Shown in pieces: positions 37,894-45,237 of a DNA stretch of 53,948 nucleotides. The stretch covers positions 1 through 53,948 of the IMG/VR virus record IMGVR_UViG_3300043408_000051; one strand, given 5' to 3'. The stretch's first letter is position 1, and each line of letters starts with the position of its first letter. The position numbers and the translations under genes are program-made. Source of the stretch: a virus. The notes beneath the pieces were generated by a model. The model ran no database searches. It was not told the DNA's origin and saw only the letters and a program-made list of their open reading frames with translations.

Positions 37894-39210
37894 TTATGCT
37901 CCTGGTTGCTTTACCTGTATTGAACCAATTGTATTACCCTCTTGGTAATTTGAAGGGTAACCAAATATACCGAAGTTACTTCCCGCAGGAGAGGTAAACG
38001 AGGAGTAAGACAAGACCTTAATCTGGTCTGAGTACGCGTTATCTCTATACACGTTTACTACCAAATCAGGCCCTACTCCAAGAACTCGAACAGCCTTAAA
38101 GTTTTCCCCAATATCAAACTGTTGTTCTACAGTGATAGTTCCGTTAACTGACTTAACTAGATACATTTTGTAATCATAATTGTATCCAGTAGCGGTTTGT
38201 TCTGCAACTGGGCAGACTTGACGAGAACCTGTTTGAGCACAGTTTGGGTAACCACAAACAACGTTTTGAGTTGTAGTTCCTCCTGGACAACTTAAAGTTG
38301 TTGTACACACGTCTGGGTTAGCAGTTATACATGCTCCTGGAACACTCTCATATCCAATGCAAGATTCGGCATAACTTCCTGGTAGTTGTTCACACACTTG
38401 AGTTGTAACGTTTCTTGTTGTACAGACTGTATCTCTATCACAACAGAAGGACGATGTTGTACACACGTCTGGTCCAGGACTACAAACTCTTCCCCATTTA
38501 GGATAGTTATAACAAGTAATTGGTCCTGCTGTACAAGTTGTTTTGCTGCACGTTTTAATACAGACATTAGAGCAAGTTGTTTCAGGCATAGTTACATATT
38601 GGCAAGACAATCCACCAGATATGTAGGTGGTTGTGCAGCCATAACCAACGAGTTGGTCAGGGGCACGCACTGCACACCCACCTGATGTACAACTTTGAGT
38701 TGAGGTGTAACCACCAGGACAAATTGTTTGCTGACAAATATTATCTACAATGCAATAGCCTTGATTAACTAACGCCTGCGGGCAAAAAGAATACGTATAA
38801 GCAGTCTGGTTATTCCAACCAACTAAGCCCCACCAAGTAGTCGAAGAGTCCGCTCTAACTATTACACCAACGCCTGGGACCATCTCATTAGCCTGTAACT
38901 CAAAATCTGTTAAACCAGCATCAACTAAAGCAATTGGATAAGTTGATTTTGAAGTAGCAATTTGTGCTTTTCCATCAACTATATTAAATGTACCCCGAGA
39001 AACAGTCCAAAGTTGTCCTGTAGGAGATGTTCCTAGAGAAGATGCGTTTGCTCTTTCAAAAAAGTCTTTAAACTCAGATACAAAGAATTTACGCCAACTA
39101 CCGTCAACCTTAACGTAACCTTCTTTAGCCTTTAACCAAGCACCACCACTTTTAAAAAAGACTGAGCCTGACGAAACATATTCGTTGGCTACTTTAATCT
39201 GAATAGGCAT
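37894..39210 (-). CDS. LamG-like tail protein with a 26-cysteine insertion (438 aa)
   Basis: Residues 45-142 and about 340-438 look like the two halves of a concanavalin-type (LamG) jelly roll: DFFERANASSLGTSPTGQLW at the start and VGPDLVVNVYRDNAY near the end. Between them, residues 143-333 are almost a separate domain with 26 Cys, many Thr, Pro, Gly and Ser, and recurring C-T-T, V-C-T-T and P-D-V-C patterns. A tail-tip adhesin whose receptor-facing loop is replaced by a Cys-rich module is likely. The Cys residues could form disulfides outside the cell or bind metal. Cys-rich character is encoded by 38212-38784. Confidence 0.75.
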   Translation of the reverse strand: MPIQIKVANEYVSSGSVFFKSGGAWLKAKEGYVKVDGSWRKFFVSEFKDFFERANASSLGTSPTGQLWTVSRGTFNIVDGKAQIATSKSTYPIALVDAGLTDFELQANEMVPGVGVIVRADSSTTWWGLVGWNNQTAYTYSFCPQALVNQGYCIVDNICQQTICPGGYTSTQSCTSGGCAVRAPDQLVGYGCTTTYISGGLSCQYVTMPETTCSNVCIKTCSKTTCTAGPITCYNYPKWGRVCSPGPDVCTTSSFCCDRDTVCTTRNVTTQVCEQLPGSYAESCIGYESVPGACITANPDVCTTTLSCPGGTTTQNVVCGYPNCAQTGSRQVCPVAEQTATGYNYDYKMYLVKSVNGTITVEQQFDIGENFKAVRVLGVGPDLVVNVYRDNAYSDQIKVLSYSSFTSPAGSNFGIFGYPSNYQEGNTIGSIQVKQPGA

Positions 39211-39221
39211 ATTACTTAGAC

Positions 39222-39890
39222 CTACACAGTGTACTTAAGCCAAATATCTCCGTTATTTCCGCCAGTTGGGTCAGAAGTAGACACGGTGATATTACGAAGG
39301 CGGGAAGTTAATGCTTGGTCACCAGTAAGTGTTCCGCCAGTAATCTGGATAGTTGTGTCTACAGATAAAACTGAAGGATTAGAGTCAGAGTCCACCCAAA
39401 GAGTTCCTTGAGGTAATCCCAACGCTACGCCATCTGGCTGAGCCTGTTGATGAAGAACAGGTTTAATTTCTTGATTATTGATGAAAAGTTTTCCATCTTT
39501 GTCAACTTTAGTTAGGGTTGTTCCTGCTGCATTTTCAAATCGTAGTAAGTCTGCTGTTTGACTAGTAAATCCCTTTAGTTTCAAAGGAATGATTGCTGCA
39601 CCATTAGCCTGAATAGTATCTCCACCAGTGTTGTGTGTGTACTGAGTGTGAGAATCTCCAGAAATTCCGTATTCAATATTAGCAATACGTGCTTTTAAAG
39701 TTGCCCAAGTTTGGGTAGTTTTATCAAGAGTGCCTACCCAACCACTACTTATTTGTGGGTCAGTTCCAATAGTTGCTTGTAGAGCACGAACTTCATCTTG
39801 TAACGCATTAACGTGGTCTGCTAATACAAGGTCGGTAAAATCAACCTTGGTAGTAAAGCCTTTGACACCTGAAGGATACGAAGCGGGCAT
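39222..39890 (-). CDS. Tail fibre-like protein (222 aa)
   Basis: N-terminal helix and heptads (LADHVNALQDEVRALQATIG) are typical for trimeric fibre starts. The middle part is beta-rich with fibre-like patterns (AAIIPLKLKGFTSQTADLLRFENAAGTTLTKV). The C-terminal VSTSDPTGGNNGDIWLKY is common at fibre ends. Likely part of the distal tail fibre or its connector. Confidence 0.75.
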   Translation of the reverse strand: MPASYPSGVKGFTTKVDFTDLVLADHVNALQDEVRALQATIGTDPQISSGWVGTLDKTTQTWATLKARIANIEYGISGDSHTQYTHNTGGDTIQANGAAIIPLKLKGFTSQTADLLRFENAAGTTLTKVDKDGKLFINNQEIKPVLHQQAQPDGVALGLPQGTLWVDSDSNPSVLSVDTTIQITGGTLTGDQALTSRLRNITVSTSDPTGGNNGDIWLKYTV

Positions 39891-39959
39891 AGTTATTCTC
39901 CTAAACGACTAAGGTCAATTTTGACGTTAAACAAGGATTTTGACTCCCTAAACAGGGTA

Positions 39960-40424
39960 TTAATGACTATGGCTAATGTTTGCTTTTTGGGTTATTTGAG
40001 TTTCTAAGGTAGCAATTCGTGTTTCATGGTCTTTTAGAGCAGCAGCCATGGCTAAAAGGGTGGCAACCAAATCAATCTCCGTAGTTCCATTGGCTGTACG
40101 CTCTGTTTTAAAATACGAAGTTAACCCTGTTAAAGAAACAGAGTCAGACAAAACTTTAACGTTTACACGTTTTCCATTTTTTGGTTTTCCAAAATTTCCA
40201 CTCCAAATTGGGTAACCTGGGTCACCACCTTCAAAGGCAATCCATACACCCTCACCCACATCAGGAACTTGTGTTTTAAGACTTGAAGTTTCTAAAGGCC
40301 ACGCCCAATTTAATTCTGCATCGCCAAATAATTGTGGCACTTTGCATTTGATTCTTCTATGTCCTTCAGAGTCTTTATTGTGAGTAACTACTCCTCGGTA
40401 AGTTCCTGGATACTCATTACTCAT
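39960..40424 (-). CDS. gp5/gpV-like baseplate spike-base protein (154 aa)
   Basis: An OB-fold segment (YRGVVTHNKDSEGHRRIKCKVPQLFGDAELNWAWPL) and the loop GEGVWIAFEGGDPGYPIWSGNF match the N-terminal domain of T4 gp5 / P2 gpV. Then a coiled C-terminal helix (LKDHETRIATLETQITQK) replaces the usual lysozyme and beta-helix. It would sit under the central spike and connect to the hub. The 70-base gap after it has no gene. Confidence 0.8.
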   Translation of the reverse strand: MSNEYPGTYRGVVTHNKDSEGHRRIKCKVPQLFGDAELNWAWPLETSSLKTQVPDVGEGVWIAFEGGDPGYPIWSGNFGKPKNGKRVNVKVLSDSVSLTGLTSYFKTERTANGTTEIDLVATLLAMAAALKDHETRIATLETQITQKANISHSH

Positions 40425-41977
40425 TAGAGGACCTCAAGTACCACGTCTGGTTCTGCAAAAGTAAATATTTCATTTGGTGCAGCAGAAATTGCTGCCAAAC
40501 TCGGTGTTCCACCTGTTTTATAAAGAAAACGACATTTAGCCAGTTTGACACCCTCAACTGTTTGAAGAAGAGACTCTACGTTTTGAACAGTTAATTCTTG
40601 TCCAAAATCAACGAAGTTATACGAGTAGTTTTCAACAATGGCTGCTTTTATTGCTTTTTCAACAACTGTTTGACTAAATTCTGGTTGTCTTGTGTATTGA
40701 AGGTTCATAGTGACTGGAACGTATACGGGTTTAACAACAGTTAGTGTTGTTCCAACAAGCATTTTGTTTGCTAAAAAGGCTTCTACATCTGTTTTTAATA
40801 GGTTCCATTCTAAAGTTGCGGTTGGAACATTGTTGATAACCTCAATGCCAGGAGTAGCATCAAAATCAGAAAAAGAACGATAAGGAGCAACATATAAAGT
40901 TACTGCAGTGGCAGAAGTTCCGACTGCTTTTGCTTTTCCGCAATTTTCAACTGCCAAGGCTAAATTTTGAAAATCATCTAGAGTTACTGCTCTATTTTGA
41001 GTACGTAGATAAAGAGGTGCACTTATACGAATAGAGTCATTAGACTCTGGCTCATTTCCTCCAACAGCACCTTTAACGTTATTTACATCTAGTACGCCAT
41101 TTAAAGCAGAAACCTGTGTTTGTGAAAGACCAGGGACACGTGCAATATTAGTTAAAGTACCGCTTGGAACATTTCCAGAAATTCCTCCGCCAACAACATA
41201 TTTTGCTCTAATTGCTGATTGATATGTTGGAATTGCACCCGATACACCATCTCCAAAGAGTACAAAAACCTCATTATCTGCTGTTAAGCGTGTCGTATAC
41301 ACAGCATCGTTTGCACTAAAGTCAATTAAGTGACTTACTCTTTGCCACTTTTTCCAAGCAGTTCCACCTTGGACATAAATCTCTACACTATTTGAAACAA
41401 CTGGAAAATCTTCAATAAGAAACGTTTGAGATGGCTCTGCATCAGAAGTACCGAGTAAAACACCGTAAACGTTGTTTGCTTCAACTGTATTTAATTCTCC
41501 TTGATAGGCAAGAACTGTTGCTTCTCCTCGTGCTTGATTAGCAAATGGCGGAACAATAATGCTATCTGTTGTTGTAAAGGTGACGGTTTCTACAGTGTCG
41601 TTAGCAATTACTTCTCCAGAAACTCTAGTTTCTGCTGGAACGGTAACTGCAGAACCAGAGTTGTTATAAAAAACAACATCAACCGATGCGTTTTTATACC
41701 CAGAAGGAACATACCCATAGGTTTCTGCAATTGCTAAAATACTTTCACGCTGAGTTGCAGTTGACAAAAACGACTCATTAGCGATACGGTCAATGTAGTA
41801 GTTTGCAACGTCGCCAAGATATGCAAAGGCTTCTGCTAAAACTACACCGAAGTCGCTATTATCGGCACCATTCCATTCAGGAATTCTTTCCTTAATTCTT
41901 GCAATTAATTCTTCACGAAGGGCTTCGTAGTCCCTACTTGTGTAGTCAATTGTTACTGGGGTTTCATTAATTGCCAT
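40424..41977 (-). CDS. Baseplate J / gp6-like wedge protein (517 aa)
   Basis: Opens IDYTSRDYEALREELI with WNGADNSDFGVVLAEAFAYLGD, the classical start of baseplate J (P2 gpJ, T4 gp6-like). The central VPAETRVSG segment and the conserved YGxVPSGYKNA also fit. It forms the wedge ring around the hub. The start overlaps the upstream gene by one base. Confidence 0.92.
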   Translation of the reverse strand: MAINETPVTIDYTSRDYEALREELIARIKERIPEWNGADNSDFGVVLAEAFAYLGDVANYYIDRIANESFLSTATQRESILAIAETYGYVPSGYKNASVDVVFYNNSGSAVTVPAETRVSGEVIANDTVETVTFTTTDSIIVPPFANQARGEATVLAYQGELNTVEANNVYGVLLGTSDAEPSQTFLIEDFPVVSNSVEIYVQGGTAWKKWQRVSHLIDFSANDAVYTTRLTADNEVFVLFGDGVSGAIPTYQSAIRAKYVVGGGISGNVPSGTLTNIARVPGLSQTQVSALNGVLDVNNVKGAVGGNEPESNDSIRISAPLYLRTQNRAVTLDDFQNLALAVENCGKAKAVGTSATAVTLYVAPYRSFSDFDATPGIEVINNVPTATLEWNLLKTDVEAFLANKMLVGTTLTVVKPVYVPVTMNLQYTRQPEFSQTVVEKAIKAAIVENYSYNFVDFGQELTVQNVESLLQTVEGVKLAKCRFLYKTGGTPSLAAISAAPNEIFTFAEPDVVLEVL

Positions 41978-42381
41978 TAGATGTTCTCCTGATACTGAGG
42001 TTGTTTGTTGCCAATACTGACAAGAGCAATTACAGTAGTTTCTTCCTTATCGTTTGGTAATGAATAAGTAAGTATAACTTTAAGAGACCCGTTTGCATCG
42101 TCGTGCTCAAAAGAAGTTTCTAAGAGAGTCACTAAAGGAAGAAATTCAATGAACGCCTGTTGAATCTCAGCCTCCATATCACCCTGAATACCGCCCAATC
42201 CGTTTAGCCACTGATTGGCAATCCTTGTTCCAAAAGAAGGGCGTGCTATTCGTTCACCAACCATAGTGCCAATTACAGACGTAATTCTGTCAGCCCAAAT
42301 TTTACTAGGGTCTTGTGTTTTAGCAATATCACCATAACTATCTAAGCGAAAAGGAAAACTAATTGCGTACTCAGAAGACAT
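41977..42381 (-). CDS. gp25/gpW-like baseplate wedge protein (134 aa)
   Basis: Contains the gp25-like core FPFRLDSYGDIAKTQDPSKIW, then RIARPSFGTRIANQWLNG and VILTYSLPND. gp25/gpW is a wedge component of contractile tails. Start at ATG 42381; the frame also has GTG 42393 but the ATG has the better-spaced GGAAAG. Directly between the gpD-like hub and baseplate J, as expected. Confidence 0.9.
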   Translation of the reverse strand: MSSEYAISFPFRLDSYGDIAKTQDPSKIWADRITSVIGTMVGERIARPSFGTRIANQWLNGLGGIQGDMEAEIQQAFIEFLPLVTLLETSFEHDDANGSLKVILTYSLPNDKEETTVIALVSIGNKQPQYQENI

Positions 42382-42383
42382 TA

Positions 42384-43631
42384 TTAAGCCCACTTTCCAG
42401 TCGAGGTTTTTGCTTTACCGTTAATAAATTCAATTGCTGGTTTTGTATATTTTGGTGATTTTTTTGTTGCGGATTGGTTTTTTAAAGTAGCGGGTATGTT
42501 AACACTTGGGTAATCTGACTGTTTACTAGCAGTTGAGTTCTTTCGTAAGTTTTGGTTTTTGCCATCACTTAGTAAAATTCCTTTACATTGATAAACACCA
42601 TTTACATTTAAATAATGAGTTACCTTATGAACTAGCCAATAACCATCAGCATCATCTAAAACTCCTTGAACTTCTACCAAAGAATTTGGCATTATTCTTG
42701 GGTCTCCTTGGCTTTGGAAATTTGCTGGTATATTAAAGCGTGCTTTTGCAGCCTTTGCTTTTGCAACAGATTGAGAAAAGTCTTTTGTATTCACAACAAC
42801 ATTAGTTAATTCTTGGTTAAAGATAGGGTCAGACTTTGTTTTTCTAACTTGTTGTTTATTTTTTGGTGATTCGGTTGTAGTAAAAGTAAGGGCTTTAATA
42901 GGGTCAACACCCCTAGTAATTTTAAAAGAGTTATTTGGCAAATCAGGGCTTTCTAAATAGTCTCCGTACAAAGGAGTAATTCTGTCTAATGTCTGTTCTT
43001 CCAAACTGGAATATGGTGGCATAAAGGTTTGCTCTTGAAAAAGAATAGGCATTCCACCAACTGACTCAGAGACTATCTCATCAATCGTCCTAAACAAGAG
43101 GGTTTTTTCTTTTACAGAAATGGTGTAACCACTCATTTCAGCAAGTCTTTGTAAGAACTCCCAGTCACTTTCTCCTTGTTGTGTAATTTGAGAGTATCGT
43201 GCAGGATGCCCACTAACCACAGCCTTTAAACCGTTTCTTTTTGCGATAACTTTAACTACATCGTCAATTGTTTTATTTATCCAAACACCTGATTTAGAGT
43301 CCTTCATTAAAAAAGTCAAACCTAAACAAATAATTTCACATTCTTTACTAGCCTGAACTGCATGTGTTCTTTGTACTCCGTAAACAACTCCAAAGAACTT
43401 TCCTTTAATTCCATTGGATGTTCGCCAATTTACTGTGACTGGAGACTGAGTTTTTAAACCTTTTAGCATAAAAAGACCAAAGTCAGAAAACTTTAAAGTC
43501 ATCATATCGTGCGTATTTACTGCTTGTACTAAAGTCATTTCATTAGCAGGCATAGAAAAGGTAGGGTAATCAGGAAACTCTACAGAAAAAGAGTTGTGTT
43601 CACGTGAGGAATATTTTTGGTTATAGGACAT
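42384..43631 (-). CDS. gpD/gp27-like baseplate hub protein (415 aa)
   Basis: Middle part VIAKRNGLKAVVSGHPARYSQITQQGESDWEFLQRLAEMSGYTISV is the usual LysM-like then SD-EFL-RLA signature of phage late-control D proteins. The hub surrounds the tube tip and the spike. Polar C-terminal 60 residues (KKSPKYTKPAIEF) may bind neighbouring wedges. The ATG overlaps the upstream stop by 11 bases. Confidence 0.88.
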   Translation of the reverse strand: MSYNQKYSSREHNSFSVEFPDYPTFSMPANEMTLVQAVNTHDMMTLKFSDFGLFMLKGLKTQSPVTVNWRTSNGIKGKFFGVVYGVQRTHAVQASKECEIICLGLTFLMKDSKSGVWINKTIDDVVKVIAKRNGLKAVVSGHPARYSQITQQGESDWEFLQRLAEMSGYTISVKEKTLLFRTIDEIVSESVGGMPILFQEQTFMPPYSSLEEQTLDRITPLYGDYLESPDLPNNSFKITRGVDPIKALTFTTTESPKNKQQVRKTKSDPIFNQELTNVVVNTKDFSQSVAKAKAAKARFNIPANFQSQGDPRIMPNSLVEVQGVLDDADGYWLVHKVTHYLNVNGVYQCKGILLSDGKNQNLRKNSTASKQSDYPSVNIPATLKNQSATKKSPKYTKPAIEFINGKAKTSTGKWA

Positions 43632-43902
43632 GGACTGGAATCCTTAATTGTTGCCCTGGAACTAACTCAAATGGGCTATGAATATCGTCGTTGTAATCCA
43701 TAATTACCCACCAAAGATTTGGGTCACCTAAAAACTTACTAGCAAGAATGTCTAATCTATCCCCTTCAACCCATGAGTAATAAAAAACTCCTGATACATT
43801 GTTTGGGAATACTCTGTAAACACCGACCTCAAAACTTTGTTTAACAGGGTGATAGCCTTTTAATAAAGTGCCGTCAGCATATCTACTGGAAAGTGGAATC
43901 AT
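43621..43902 (-). CDS. LysM-like / gp53-type baseplate protein (93 aa)
   Basis: Residues 40-92 have the LysM-like motif VEGDRLDILASKFLGDPNLWWVIMDYN and PGQQLRIP, as in gpX/gp53 tail proteins that bind peptidoglycan or the baseplate hub. Overlaps the hub gene by 11 bases. It probably locks the hub to the tube. Confidence 0.85.
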   Translation of the reverse strand: MIPLSSRYADGTLLKGYHPVKQSFEVGVYRVFPNNVSGVFYYSWVEGDRLDILASKFLGDPNLWWVIMDYNDDIHSPFELVPGQQLRIPVHVL

Positions 43903-43911
43903 GATAGCCCC

Positions 43912-45237
43912 TTACTTTGCATCAATCGTTGTTGTATCGTGGAATCTATGTGCTGAAATAGTTACTATCGATAAAGTAGGAATCATATTTTCAGTAAATA
44001 GGATATGTTTAACGCTTACATTAATAATGCGTGCTAAGTATCTCAGTTTTCTACCTAGGTGCATTTCAATAGCCATACCATTTAACCAACCAACATCTGC
44101 TGTTTTTGTACCACGGAGGGGGCTTTTATACCCACCCATTTCACCATTTACCGCTTTAAACAGAAACTCTAAATCGTACATAGTTCCAAAGTCTTTAATT
44201 AACTTTCGGTCTTCTGCTTTTACAACTTCTGGGTAATACTGCAAAGACTTCTCATCAGAGTCAATTGGAGCAAAAGAACTATTAGAATTAACACTGTAGG
44301 TTGCTAGTGCGTTCATGTCTTCTATTCTATTCAAATAGAGTTGAAAACTAATAGTGCTACTTTGAGTTGGGGCAGTTATCATGTTTGCTTGGTCTTTTCC
44401 AGACATCATTAACTCTGGAGAAATACCTTGCAATGTTCCAATAGTTTGGTCAACAGATTGTGGATTGTAATGAAATCTAAAACCGTAAGGTATTTTAAAA
44501 CCACCAGTTATTGCTTTTTCTTTATCAGACTGTCGTGATAACGCAGCATCTATCGCCTTTTTATTAGGAACAATAAAGCCTCTATTAGTGTCGCCGTCAC
44601 CAAAAGTGCTTAAAGTAGCAAGCATTTTTGAAGCCAACATAGGTTCAACCGCTCTTGATACTAAGGCTCTATCAACAATTGAGTCGTTTCTAAAGTAAGC
44701 ACTTTTAACCATCGGAGCATTAAATCGTATAGTAGGAGCAGCAGCAGGAGGTTTAGGAGGTTGTTTTGTATTTTTATTACTGCTGTTGTTGCTTTTGTTA
44801 TTTTTAGCATCTTGAAGTGCTTTTTTAACTCTTAGTTCTTCGCGGTATGTTTCTGCATCAGTTTTTAATCCTTTTGCTTTTGTAGCATACTCATTCTGTA
44901 ATTTTTTAATGCTGTTATCAATTTTAGTAATAGTGTTATCAGCATCAATATAGTCTTTTTTAGCAATGGCTATCTGGTTTGCTGGAGCATTAGCCAATAC
45001 GAGAGAGTTATACACATCTTGAAGACGGCTACGTTCTTGTGAAATACGCTTTTTTAAAGCCTCTTGTGTTTCAATTTGTTGAGCAAGTCCCTTAAGAGTT
45101 TTTTGAGTTGCCTTTGCTGTTTCAGCCTTTTTTCGAGCCTCTTCTTCTTTTTTACGTTCATCTCTAGCAGCAGTAACTCCAGCAGCCAAAGTAGCCTCTT
45201 GGCGTGCTTTTGCACCTAATCCTTTTACGTCAGGCAT
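43912..45237 (-). CDS. Tail/baseplate protein with long coiled-coil N-terminus (441 aa)
   Basis: Residues 1-140 are charged and coiled coil; a disordered NNKSNNSSNKN / PPKPPAAAP linker follows. The C-terminal part has GGFKIPYGFRFHYNPQSVDQ and VNVSVKHILFTENMIP, similar to the tube-initiator or hub-adaptor proteins of contractile systems. Its start shares its A with the tape measure stop region. The coil may pass into the lumen or trimerise with the spike complex. Confidence 0.7.
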   Translation of the reverse strand: MPDVKGLGAKARQEATLAAGVTAARDERKKEEEARKKAETAKATQKTLKGLAQQIETQEALKKRISQERSRLQDVYNSLVLANAPANQIAIAKKDYIDADNTITKIDNSIKKLQNEYATKAKGLKTDAETYREELRVKKALQDAKNNKSNNSSNKNTKQPPKPPAAAPTIRFNAPMVKSAYFRNDSIVDRALVSRAVEPMLASKMLATLSTFGDGDTNRGFIVPNKKAIDAALSRQSDKEKAITGGFKIPYGFRFHYNPQSVDQTIGTLQGISPELMMSGKDQANMITAPTQSSTISFQLYLNRIEDMNALATYSVNSNSSFAPIDSDEKSLQYYPEVVKAEDRKLIKDFGTMYDLEFLFKAVNGEMGGYKSPLRGTKTADVGWLNGMAIEMHLGRKLRYLARIINVSVKHILFTENMIPTLSIVTISAHRFHDTTTIDAK

